Below are positions 6,015-13,086 of a stretch of DNA of 16,358 nucleotides, in pieces. Made by a program: the position numbers and the translations under genes. Positions within the stretch are counted from its first letter, which is position 1. The number at the start of each line of letters is the position of its first letter. The notes beneath the pieces are model-generated. The model was given only the letters and a program-made list of their open reading frames with translations. It had not been told where the DNA came from and made no database searches. The DNA is from an uncultured Oscillibacter sp. Its GTDB lineage: Bacteria > Bacillota > Clostridia > Oscillospirales > Oscillospiraceae. The stretch spans positions 1 through 16,358 of the forward strand of contig CAMMCS010000022.1 of assembly GCA_946494635.1 (NCBI GenBank), written 5' to 3'.

Positions 6015-6962
6015 ATGCTTCAAGTTGAACACCTGACCCGGCGGTACGGGACGGTCACAGCTGTTGACGATCTCAGCTTTGAAATCTCCGCCGACGGCGT
6101 CTATGGCTTTCTCGGCCCCAACGGCGCCGGTAAATCCACCACCATGAACATGATGACCGGCTGCCTCTCCGCCACCAGCGGTACGGTGAAGATTGCCGGC
6201 TATGACATTTACGAACAGTCCCGGGAGGCCAAACGGCGGATCGGATATCTGCCTGAGCAGCCGCCCCTCTATCTGGGGGAGACCCCGGCGGAGTACCTGC
6301 GCTTTGTAGGGGAGGCCAAGGGCCTGCGGGGCGACGCGCTGGCGCGCCAGATCGCGGATGTGATGGAGGAAACCGGTATCGGCGAGATGCGCGGCCGGCG
6401 CATGGACGCCCTCAGCAAGGGCTACCGCCAGCGGGTGGGCATCGCCCAGGCGCTGCTGGGCGCGCCGGAGGTGGTGATCCTGGACGAGCCCACAGTGGGC
6501 CTGGATCCGCTGCAGATCCTGGAGATCCGCAGTCTCATCGCCTCTCTGGGCCGGAGCCGGACCGTGCTGATCAGCTCCCATATCCTCTCTGAGGTCCAGA
6601 CCATGTGCAGCAAAATCCTGATCATTTCCAGGGGAAAGCTGGTGGCCTTTGACGAGCCTGCCAGGCTGGAGGAGCGGCTGGCGGCGCCGGGCGAGATCGC
6701 CCTGACCGCGGAGGCCGACGCGCAGACGGTCCAGGCGCTGCTGGCGGAGATCCCCAACATCGCCTCCGCCGCTGTCGTGGCGGACAGCCCGGAACGCTCC
6801 CGGTTTACCATCACCGCCTCCGGCGGGGATATCTACGACCTCTCCCGGAGCATTTTCCGGGCATTTGCCGCCAGCGGCCACGCCCTGTGCGAGCTTGGCG
6901 TCAAAAAAGCCAGCCTGGAGGACATCTTCCTGGAACTGACGGAAGGAGGCAAGGCGGAATGA
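6015..6962 (+). CDS. ABC transporter ATP-binding protein, GldA/ABC-2 type
   Basis: A 315-residue cytoplasmic ATPase that powers the permease encoded next to it. The ATG at 6015 is chosen because AAGGAGGAGG lies just upstream and the ABC fold starts at once (MLQVEHLTRRYG); the frame is open further upstream but that part is not conserved-looking. Walker A GPNGAGKST lies at 34-42, the degenerate signature LSKGYRQR at 133-140, Walker B VVILDEPT at 153-160 and the switch histidine H189 in SSHI. The LSKGY signature is usual for GldA and related ABC-2 exporters. A C-terminal extension from about 215 ends SLEDIFLELTEGG, also typical. It heads a four-gene operon; its TGA overlaps the permease ATG. 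The substrate is unknown. Confidence 0.92.
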   Translation: MLQVEHLTRRYGTVTAVDDLSFEISADGVYGFLGPNGAGKSTTMNMMTGCLSATSGTVKIAGYDIYEQSREAKRRIGYLPEQPPLYLGETPAEYLRFVGEAKGLRGDALARQIADVMEETGIGEMRGRRMDALSKGYRQRVGIAQALLGAPEVVILDEPTVGLDPLQILEIRSLIASLGRSRTVLISSHILSEVQTMCSKILIISRGKLVAFDEPARLEERLAAPGEIALTAEADAQTVQALLAEIPNIASAAVVADSPERSRFTITASGGDIYDLSRSIFRAFAASGHALCELGVKKASLEDIFLELTEGGKAE

Positions 6963-7822
6963 GGTCAATATTTGTCCATGAACTCAAAAGCTATTTTCAC
7001 TCCCTGACGGCCTGGGTCTTTGCGGCCTTTCTGCTCTGCTTCGTGGGAATCGGCGCCATGATGTACAATATCCAGGCAGCGGTCAGCAATTTTGAATATG
7101 TGCTCTCCCTCAGTTCCCTGGCCTTCGTGGTCATCGCCCCCATCCTCACCATGCGCGTCCTGGCGGAAGAGCGCCGGCAGCGGACAGACCAGCTGCTCTA
7201 CTCCCTGCCGGTGTCCACCACAGAGGTGATCCTGGGGAAATACGCGGCGCTGCTGGTGCTGTATCTGGTGCCCCTGGCCATCATTGCCGTCTACCCGCTG
7301 GTATTCGCCCAGTTCGGCGACGTGTATCTGCCCACCAGCTACGGCAGCATGTTCGCCTTTTTCCTGCTGGGCGCGGCGCTGCTGGCCGTGGGGATGTTCA
7401 TTTCCTCCCTGACGGACAACCAGGGCCTGGCCGCCGGCGTGGGGATCGCCGTCATGCTTTTCAACTACTACAGCGTCAGCCTGTCGGAGTATGTGTCCGC
7501 GTCCGCGCTGGGCAGCGCGGCGGCGCTGGTGGTCATCAGCTGCATCATCGGGCTGGTTTTGAAGCTCCTGACCGGCAGCGGCAACCTGGGATACTGGACC
7601 GGTTTTGCCCTGAGCTTCGCATCCTTTGCGGCGTACCTGCTGGCCCCCGATGCCCTGGAGGGGCTGCTGCCGGAGATCATGAGCGCCCTCTCCCTCTTTG
7701 ACCGCTTCTACGTCTTTGTGAACGGGGTATTTGATCTCAAGACGGTGGTGTTTGACCTCAGCGTCATCGGCTTTTTCCTGTTCCTCTCTGTGCAGTCCCT
7801 GGAGAAGAGGAGGTACAACTGA
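6959..7822 (+). CDS. ABC-2 type permease, GldF-like
   Basis: A 287-residue membrane permease that pairs with the upstream ATPase. The ATG at 6959 overlaps the ATPase stop as ATGA and is preceded by GAAGGAGG; an earlier start in frame would have to lie inside the ATPase gene. The protein opens MRSIFVHELKSYF, typical of ABC-2/GldF permeases. About six hydrophobic helices follow, near 14-35, 50-70, 95-122, 130-153, 160-180 and 185-230, with a final one near 260-280. The cytoplasmic stretch LAEERRQRTDQLLYSLPVS is the usual coupling region after the second helix. It probably forms a homodimer with two ATPases. The stop overlaps the next start by one base (TGATG), so translation is coupled. Confidence 0.9.
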   Translation: MRSIFVHELKSYFHSLTAWVFAAFLLCFVGIGAMMYNIQAAVSNFEYVLSLSSLAFVVIAPILTMRVLAEERRQRTDQLLYSLPVSTTEVILGKYAALLVLYLVPLAIIAVYPLVFAQFGDVYLPTSYGSMFAFFLLGAALLAVGMFISSLTDNQGLAAGVGIAVMLFNYYSVSLSEYVSASALGSAAALVVISCIIGLVLKLLTGSGNLGYWTGFALSFASFAAYLLAPDALEGLLPEIMSALSLFDRFYVFVNGVFDLKTVVFDLSVIGFFLFLSVQSLEKRRYN

Positions 7823-9225
7823 TGCAGAAAAACGCCATGCGCGGCGGGGCCTACTCCGTCGTGATCACCGCCGTGGTGCTGGCGATCCTGGTGGCGGTGA
7901 ACGTCTTTTTTTCCGCCCTTCCGGCCAGCTCCACGGAGTATGACATCAGCGCCAGCAAGCTATACTCCGTCACCAGCAATACCAGAAGCGTCGTCAGCGC
8001 CCTGACCGAGGATGTCACCATCTACTGGATCGTCCAGGCCGGCGAGGAGGACGCAGTGATTGAAAAGCTGCTGGACCGGTATGAGAGCCTGTCGGATCAC
8101 ATCACTGTGGAAAAGCGCAATCCCGACGTCTATCCCACCTTTGCCGAGCAGTACACGGACGGCACGGTCTACAACAACTCCCTGGTGGTGGAGTGCGGTG
8201 ACCGCAGCCGGTATATCAGCAATACGGATATCTACCTGACGGACGCCTCGCTCTACTCCTACAGCTACAGCACCAGCTTTGACGGCGAGGGCGCCATCAC
8301 CTCCGCCATCGACTATGTGACGAACCCGGACCAGCCGGTGGTCTACACCCTCACCGGCCACGGGGAGGAGGATCTGCCCGCCACCTTTGCCGACAGCCTG
8401 GAAAAGGAGAATATCACGGTGGAGGAGCTCTCCCTTCTGAATACCGACGAGATCCCGGAGGATGCCGCGTGCCTGATCGTGTACGCGCCCCAGAGCGACA
8501 TCTCAGAGGCCGAGCGGATCCTGCTGGAGGACTATGTGGCAGGCGGCGGAAAGCTGCTGGTCATGGCCGGCCCGGTGGAGGACGCTGACCTCACCAATTT
8601 CTACGCCCTGCTGGAGCCCTATGGGATCACGGCGGCGGAGGGAATCGTGGTGGAGGGCGACCGGGAGCACTATGCCTTCTCCACGCCGGCCATCCTCATG
8701 CCGGATCTGGCGGACAGCGACATCACCACGCCGCTGGCGGAGGAGGGCTACTATGTCATCCTGCCGCTGGCAGTGGGCCTGGAGATGGGGGAGAACACCA
8801 CCGGCGCCACGGTCACCAGCCTGCTGACCACCTCAGACGCGGCCTTCAGCAAGCCGGACGGATATGACATGACCTCCTATGAAAAGGAGGACGGGGATCT
8901 TGACGGGCCCTTTGCCCTGGCGGTGGACGCCGCGTACAGCAACGGCGGAGAGCTGATCTGGGTCAGCTCCTCAGCCTATCTGGACGATATGTATAACGCC
9001 TACAGCTCCGGCGCCAACGTGAACTTCACCATGAACGCTCTCAGCCAGCTGATCGGCGAGAGCGAGGCCATGTCCATCCGGGCCAAATCCCTGAATTACA
9101 ACTACCTCACCATCAGCGACAGCGTCAGCGGCCTGCTGCAGGTGCTGATGATCGGCGTGATCCCCCTCGCCTTCCTGGGGGCAGGCATCACGGTTGTCGT
9201 GCGGAGAAGGAGGCTGCTGAAATGA
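7822..9225 (+). CDS. GldG-like ABC transporter auxiliary protein
   Basis: A 467-residue membrane-anchored protein of the GldG / ABC_transp_aux family. A helix at about 13-32 anchors the N-terminus, a large domain lies outside the membrane, and a second helix at about 438-460 precedes the basic tail RRRRLLK. Family signs are ASKLYSVTSNTRSVVSAL after the first helix, and VYTLTGHGEEDLPATFADSLE with the following IVYAPQSDISEAERILLEDYVAGGGKLLVMAGP core. In gliding Bacteroidetes GldG works with GldA and GldF; in Firmicutes the cargo is unknown. AGAGGAGG precedes the ATG, which overlaps the permease stop by one base. The end overlaps the next gene by four bases. Confidence 0.88.
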   Translation: MQKNAMRGGAYSVVITAVVLAILVAVNVFFSALPASSTEYDISASKLYSVTSNTRSVVSALTEDVTIYWIVQAGEEDAVIEKLLDRYESLSDHITVEKRNPDVYPTFAEQYTDGTVYNNSLVVECGDRSRYISNTDIYLTDASLYSYSYSTSFDGEGAITSAIDYVTNPDQPVVYTLTGHGEEDLPATFADSLEKENITVEELSLLNTDEIPEDAACLIVYAPQSDISEAERILLEDYVAGGGKLLVMAGPVEDADLTNFYALLEPYGITAAEGIVVEGDREHYAFSTPAILMPDLADSDITTPLAEEGYYVILPLAVGLEMGENTTGATVTSLLTTSDAAFSKPDGYDMTSYEKEDGDLDGPFALAVDAAYSNGGELIWVSSSAYLDDMYNAYSSGANVNFTMNALSQLIGESEAMSIRAKSLNYNYLTISDSVSGLLQVLMIGVIPLAFLGAGITVVVRRRRLLK

Positions 9226-10652
9226 CAAGAAAAGCGCGGCTGCTGCTTCTGACCGGCATACTGGTGGTCACCGTGGGTGCCGCCGTGGGCGTCAGCCTGA
9301 CGGAGCAGCAGAGAGAGGAGATCCAGGAGAGCGGGGAGGTGGTCTTCCAGCTGCCCGTTGACGACGCCACCGCCCTGTCCTGGACGTACACGAATGAGGA
9401 GAGCGGGGAGACATCCCTCTCCTTCCACAGGGATGGCAGCTGGAGCTACGACGAGGATGCAGCCTTCCCCGTGGACGGGGAGAAGGTGCAGGAGCTGCTG
9501 GACCAGTTCGCCCAGCTGCGGGCCGCCTTTGTCATCCAGGACGTGACGGACTACGCCCAGTACGGGCTGGAGGACCCGGTCTGCACCATCGGCATCACCG
9601 CCGGAGACACGGATTATGAGATCCTGGTGGGCAGCTACAGCGAAATGGACAGCCAGAGATACCTCTCCCTGGGAGACGGGAATGTCTATCTGGTGAACGA
9701 GGATCCCATGGATGTCTATGAGGCCACCCTGGACGACTTCCTCCTGAACGACGAGATCCCGGTGTTCACAGATGTGGAATCCGTGTCCTTTACCGGGGCG
9801 GAGAACCAGACCGTCCGGCGGGATGAAAACGGGGACTCCTATCGGGAGGAGGACGATTACTACCTGGACGGCCAGCCGCTGGACGGCGACAAGCTGGACG
9901 GCTATCTCTCCCACCTGAGCGCCCTGGGGCTCAACAGCTACGCCACCTACAAGGCCGCGGAGGCGGATCTGGAGGAATACGGCCTGGACGACCCGGAGCT
10001 GACCGTCGCCGTAACATACACGGATCTGGAAACGGAGGAGGCGGAGACCGTGACGGTCTCGGTTTCCCGCAGCGCCGCGGACCGGGAGACCCCCTGGCAG
10101 GACGTGCTGGAGGAGCTGGAGGCGGCGGAGGAGTCCGGTGAATCCGCCTACGGGGACTCTGTCGCCTATCTGCGGGTCGGGGACAGCCCCATCGTCTATG
10201 AGATCAGCTATGACACCTTCCGGCAGGTGATGGCCTGCTCCTATGACGACCTGCGCCACAGTCAGGTCCTGCCGGCGGAATTTGAGCATGTGCAGCGCCT
10301 TGAGATCTCCCTGGACGGCCAGCAGTACACGCTGACCCGCACCCAGGAGGCGGATGGCGACGAGCCGGCTGTCTGGACCTGGGACGGAGAGGAAATCGAG
10401 ATCTCCGGCGTGGAGGATGCCCTGACAGCCCTTGAGATCACCCAGTTCACAGCGGACGCGGCAGGCGGGGAGACGGAGATTTCCCTCACCGCCGTGCTGG
10501 ATCTGGAGGATGAGCCGGAGGTCCGGATCACCCTGTACCGCGCGGACGGCGAGAGCTGCCGCGCCTCTGTGGACGGCGAGAGCATCGGCAGCCTTCCCCG
10601 CAGCCAGGTGGTGGACCTGATCGAAGCTGTTCACGCCATCGTACTGAACTGA
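9222..10652 (+). CDS. DUF4340 domain-containing membrane-anchored protein
   Basis: A 476-residue protein with one N-terminal anchor (about 4-25) and a long, acidic, beta-rich exported part. Two related segments of the DUF4340 pattern are visible. One covers about 85-190 (QELLDQFAQLRAAFVIQD, YGLEDPVCTIGIT, then a strand-rich stretch ending in DDFLLNDEIPV). A second begins near 225 with LDGYLSHLSALGLNSYATY and EYGLDDPELTVAVTY. Genes of this family commonly follow GldG-like genes, so it is probably an extracytoplasmic part of the same ABC complex; its molecular role is unknown. The ATG overlaps the GldG-like stop as ATGA. It is the last gene of the operon, followed by a cluster of hairpins. Confidence 0.85.
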   Translation: MTRKARLLLLTGILVVTVGAAVGVSLTEQQREEIQESGEVVFQLPVDDATALSWTYTNEESGETSLSFHRDGSWSYDEDAAFPVDGEKVQELLDQFAQLRAAFVIQDVTDYAQYGLEDPVCTIGITAGDTDYEILVGSYSEMDSQRYLSLGDGNVYLVNEDPMDVYEATLDDFLLNDEIPVFTDVESVSFTGAENQTVRRDENGDSYREEDDYYLDGQPLDGDKLDGYLSHLSALGLNSYATYKAAEADLEEYGLDDPELTVAVTYTDLETEEAETVTVSVSRSAADRETPWQDVLEELEAAEESGESAYGDSVAYLRVGDSPIVYEISYDTFRQVMACSYDDLRHSQVLPAEFEHVQRLEISLDGQQYTLTRTQEADGDEPAVWTWDGEEIEISGVEDALTALEITQFTADAAGGETEISLTAVLDLEDEPEVRITLYRADGESCRASVDGESIGSLPRSQVVDLIEAVHAIVLN

Positions 10653-10720
10653 CAGGCGCCATGCGCCGGGGAGCGGCAGGGGCCGCGTCCCGGACGCGCA
10701 CGGCAAGCGGCATCTTTTCA

Positions 10721-10765
10721 AAGCCGCGGCAGACCCGGTATTTTGTGCCGGATCTGCCGCGGCTT
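10721..10765 (+). terminator. Long hairpin ending the Gld-type operon, no T-run
   Basis: AAGCCGCGGCAGA (10721-10733) pairs perfectly with TCTGCCGCGGCTT (10753-10765). After one C/A mismatch an inner CCGG/CCGG stem closes a nine-base loop. No T-run follows in either direction, so it is a probable 3'-end structure of the operon but not a textbook intrinsic terminator. Confidence 0.5.
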
Positions 10766-10855
10766 ACGCCGTTCGCGGCCCGCCGGCGGAGCATGGCGGA
10801 AGTCCGGCTGGCCGCTTCGGTAAGCGCCTATTCCCGGAAATCTTTCCGCCTGCCT

Positions 10856-10888
10856 TTTAAGGTTCATTTTGAGAATCCCCTTTATAAT
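10856..10888 (+). promoter_or_regulatory. Tandem TTTNAG operator and -10 box before the two-component system
   Basis: TTTAAG (10856-10861) and TTTGAG (10868-10873) start 12 bases apart, and nine bases later comes a perfect TATAAT (10883-10888). The stretch TTTAAGGT-N3-TTTTGAGA is shared exactly with the promoter at 4570. No -35 is recognisable. It fits autoactivation by the response regulator encoded 82 bases downstream (inference). Confidence 0.65.
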
Positions 10889-10970
10889 GGCAGGCAGCAT
10901 GGGCCCGGGGCGGAAGATGCGGCCATTTTCCGCGTGGCCGCCCGAGCGAGCACCGGAGGAGGACGATTTT

Positions 10971-11645
10971 ATGCGGGTACTGATCGCAGATGACGAGCCT
11001 GAGATGGCCTCCGTCCTGGAGGCGCTGCTGCGCCGGGAGAACTACTCCGTGGACGTGGTCCACGACGGCCAGGACGCCCTGGACTACGGCCTGGCGGACA
11101 ACTACGACTGCCTGGTGCTGGACATCATGATGCCCAAAAAGGACGGCATCCAGGTGCTGCAGGCCCTGCGGGCCCAGAACGTCTCCACGCCGGTGCTGCT
11201 GCTGACCGCCAAGGGCCAGGTGGAGGACCGGATCGCCGGCCTGGACAGCGGCGCGGACGACTATCTGCCCAAGCCCTTCCACAACGGGGAGTTCCTGGCC
11301 CGGGTCCGGGCCCTGACCCGCCGGGGGCAGGTGTTCACCCCCAGCGTGCTGGCGGCGGGCAACATCCGGCTGGACTGCTCCACCTTCGAGCTCCGGTGCG
11401 GCGGCAGCGCCATCCGGCTGGGCAGCAAGGAATTCCAGATGCTGGAGCTGCTGATGCGCCAGAAGGGGCGGGTGGTCACCACCGAGCAGTTCATGGAGCG
11501 GATCTGGGGCTACGACAGCGAGGTGGAGATCAGCGTGGTCTGGGCCTACATCTCCTATCTCCGCCGGAAGCTGGAGGCCGTGGGCGCCGACGTCCGCATC
11601 TCCACCCGGCGGGGCTTCGGCTATCTGCTGGAGGAGCTCCCATGA
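10971..11645 (+). CDS. OmpR/PhoB-family response regulator
   Basis: A 224-residue cytoplasmic DNA-binding regulator, phosphorylated by the histidine kinase encoded next. The receiver domain (about 1-115) carries the acidic pair D7/D8, phospho-acceptor D51 in VLDIMMP, T79 in LLLTAKG and K101 in PKPF. The winged-helix domain (about 128-222) shows LGSKEFQMLELLMRQKGRVV, the recognition region around VEISVVWAYISYLRRKL, and the wing end TRRGFGYLL. The start is the ATG behind GGAGGAGG; the longer frame has no RBS. Its stop overlaps the kinase start as ATGA. OmpR-family proteins bind tandem direct repeats, and three promoters in this window carry a matching pair, making this the obvious candidate binder. 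Confidence 0.93.
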   Translation: MRVLIADDEPEMASVLEALLRRENYSVDVVHDGQDALDYGLADNYDCLVLDIMMPKKDGIQVLQALRAQNVSTPVLLLTAKGQVEDRIAGLDSGADDYLPKPFHNGEFLARVRALTRRGQVFTPSVLAAGNIRLDCSTFELRCGGSAIRLGSKEFQMLELLMRQKGRVVTTEQFMERIWGYDSEVEISVVWAYISYLRRKLEAVGADVRISTRRGFGYLLEELP

Positions 11646-12898
11646 TCCGAACGCTGCGGAGAAGATTCATCGCCATCGCCATGCTCTCCCTGCTGGGCAC
11701 CCTGGCGGTGCTCTGCACAGCCATTGGGGTGGGGACGTATCTATCTACGTCCGACCGGGTGGACCGCGCCATTGACCTTTTGTACGAAAACCGGGGGGAG
11801 TTCCCCGCGCCGCCGGAAACCGCGCCGAATCCCTCAGGGGCCTTCGGCTTTCAGGTCACGCCGGAAACCCAGTTTGAAACCCGGTATTTCATCGTGGAGC
11901 TGACCGCGCAGCAGGAGGTCCGCTTTGTGGATACGGATCACATCGCGGCCCTGGACCGGCAGACCGTGGTGGAGTATGTCAGCAGCATCCTGCGGGACGG
12001 GGACAGCCGCGGCTATGTGGGGCACTACCGCTTCGGGATCTTTCCCGGCGAGGACGGCGGCAGCACCATCATCGGAATGGACTGCTTCGTTCAGATCCAG
12101 GGTGTCTACAATATGATCCGCATTACCCTGCTGATGGCCCTGGCCTGCGCCGCCGTCGTCCTTCTGCTTCTGGCGTTCTTTTCCCGCCGGGCCATCCGCC
12201 CCTTTGTGGAAAACCTGGAGCGGCAGCGGCAATTCGTGACGGACGCCTCCCATGAGCTGAAGACGCCTCTGTCCATCCTGTCGGCGGATCTGGGGATGCT
12301 GGAGAATCCCGGAGAGGAAAACCGCTGGCTGAAGAGCGCCCAGGCCCAGGTCTCCCGGCTGGATCAAATCATCCGGAACCTGGTGGAGCTGGCCCGCACG
12401 GAGGAGTCCGTCCGGGTGTCGGCAGTTACGGAGGTCTCCCTCAGCGATGCGGCCTGGGCCTGCGCGGAGGCCTTTCAAACACTGGCGGAGGCGGCGGGGA
12501 AGGCCCTGGCCGCGGAGGTCGCCGACGGCATCGAGATCGAGGGCGTGTCCGACGACCTGTTTCGGCTGCTGTCCATCCTGCTGGACAACGCCGTGAAGTA
12601 CTGCGATGCGGGCGGCACCATCCGCCTGTCCCTGTCCAGACGGGGGCGGTGGGTGGTCCTCACGGTCTCCAATCCCTGCGCCGGGCTGGATCCCGGGCAG
12701 CTGCCCCGCTACTTTGACCGCTTTTACCGGGCGGACTCCTCCCGGGCCCGCAGCACCGGCGGCTATGGAATCGGCCTTTCCACGGCCAAGGCCATTGTGA
12801 CGCGTCATCACGGCCGGATCTTCAACCGCTACGACGGCCATGTGATTTCCTTCACCGCCATGCTGCCGCAGATCCAGCGCAAGGGGCGGTCAAAATAA
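11642..12898 (+). CDS. Sensor histidine kinase, partner of the OmpR-family regulator
   Basis: A 418-residue membrane kinase. The ATG at 11642 overlaps the regulator stop by four bases and follows GGAGGAG; the longer open frame runs inside the regulator gene. Helix 1 lies at about 9-33, an extracytoplasmic sensor of about 125 residues follows, and helix 2 at about 161-180. Only a very short linker follows, with no obvious full HAMP domain. The HisKA motif DASHELKTPLS carries H204; the catalytic domain has the N-box LLDNAVKY (N316), YFDRFYRAD, and the G-box GGYGIGLSTAK. The first glycine box is reduced to NPCAGLDPG, a form also seen in Firmicute kinases. The stimulus is unknown; adjacency to an efflux operon suggests an antimicrobial or envelope stress signal. 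Confidence 0.92.
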   Translation: MIRTLRRRFIAIAMLSLLGTLAVLCTAIGVGTYLSTSDRVDRAIDLLYENRGEFPAPPETAPNPSGAFGFQVTPETQFETRYFIVELTAQQEVRFVDTDHIAALDRQTVVEYVSSILRDGDSRGYVGHYRFGIFPGEDGGSTIIGMDCFVQIQGVYNMIRITLLMALACAAVVLLLLAFFSRRAIRPFVENLERQRQFVTDASHELKTPLSILSADLGMLENPGEENRWLKSAQAQVSRLDQIIRNLVELARTEESVRVSAVTEVSLSDAAWACAEAFQTLAEAAGKALAAEVADGIEIEGVSDDLFRLLSILLDNAVKYCDAGGTIRLSLSRRGRWVVLTVSNPCAGLDPGQLPRYFDRFYRADSSRARSTGGYGIGLSTAKAIVTRHHGRIFNRYDGHVISFTAMLPQIQRKGRSK

Positions 12899-12991
12899 TT
12901 GGTCAAAGTGTACGAATTTTTAAAAAGAGGCCGGCCATTTGTCGAATTTGTTCTGAAAAAATAGCAGACTTCAATGATTGTTCACGGATTT

Positions 12992-13024
12992 TTTCAGCTT
13001 GGTTTTAAGTCTGTACGGTATGGT
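12992..13024 (+). promoter_or_regulatory. Tandem TTTNAG operator and -10 box before the efflux operon
   Basis: TTTCAG (12992-12997) and TTTAAG (13004-13009) are direct repeats starting 12 bases apart, and nine bases later comes TATGGT (13019-13024) in the -10 position. The -10 is poor and there is no -35, as expected for an activator-dependent promoter. Spacing equals that of the promoters at 4570 and 10856. The upstream stretch from the kinase stop is AT-rich, unlike the rest of the window. Confidence 0.55.
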
Positions 13025-13086
13025 GGGACCACGAAATCTCCTCCTGCCCGAAGCGGTGCGGGAGAGGCAGAAAGGACTGGAACAGT

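Larger units (their letters stand above)
10653..10970. other. Intergenic region: hairpin cluster then two-component promoter and leader
   Basis: This 318-base gap has three hairpins within about 110 bases of the DUF4340 stop: GGCGC/GCGCC at 10655-10667, CGCGTC/GACGCG at 10684-10698, and a large one at 10721-10765. Next come the tandem-repeat promoter at 10856-10888 and a leader with a small hairpin (GCGGCCA 10919-10925, TGGCCGC 10935-10941) before the RBS. No coding sequence is supported. Confidence 0.6.

Noticed and set aside
9102..10721. Long minus-strand open frame antisense to the DUF4340 gene
   Set aside because: It is a mirror of the GC-rich plus-strand gene. It has no RBS, no recognisable domain and a low-complexity hydrophobic composition, whereas the plus strand has clear operon overlaps.
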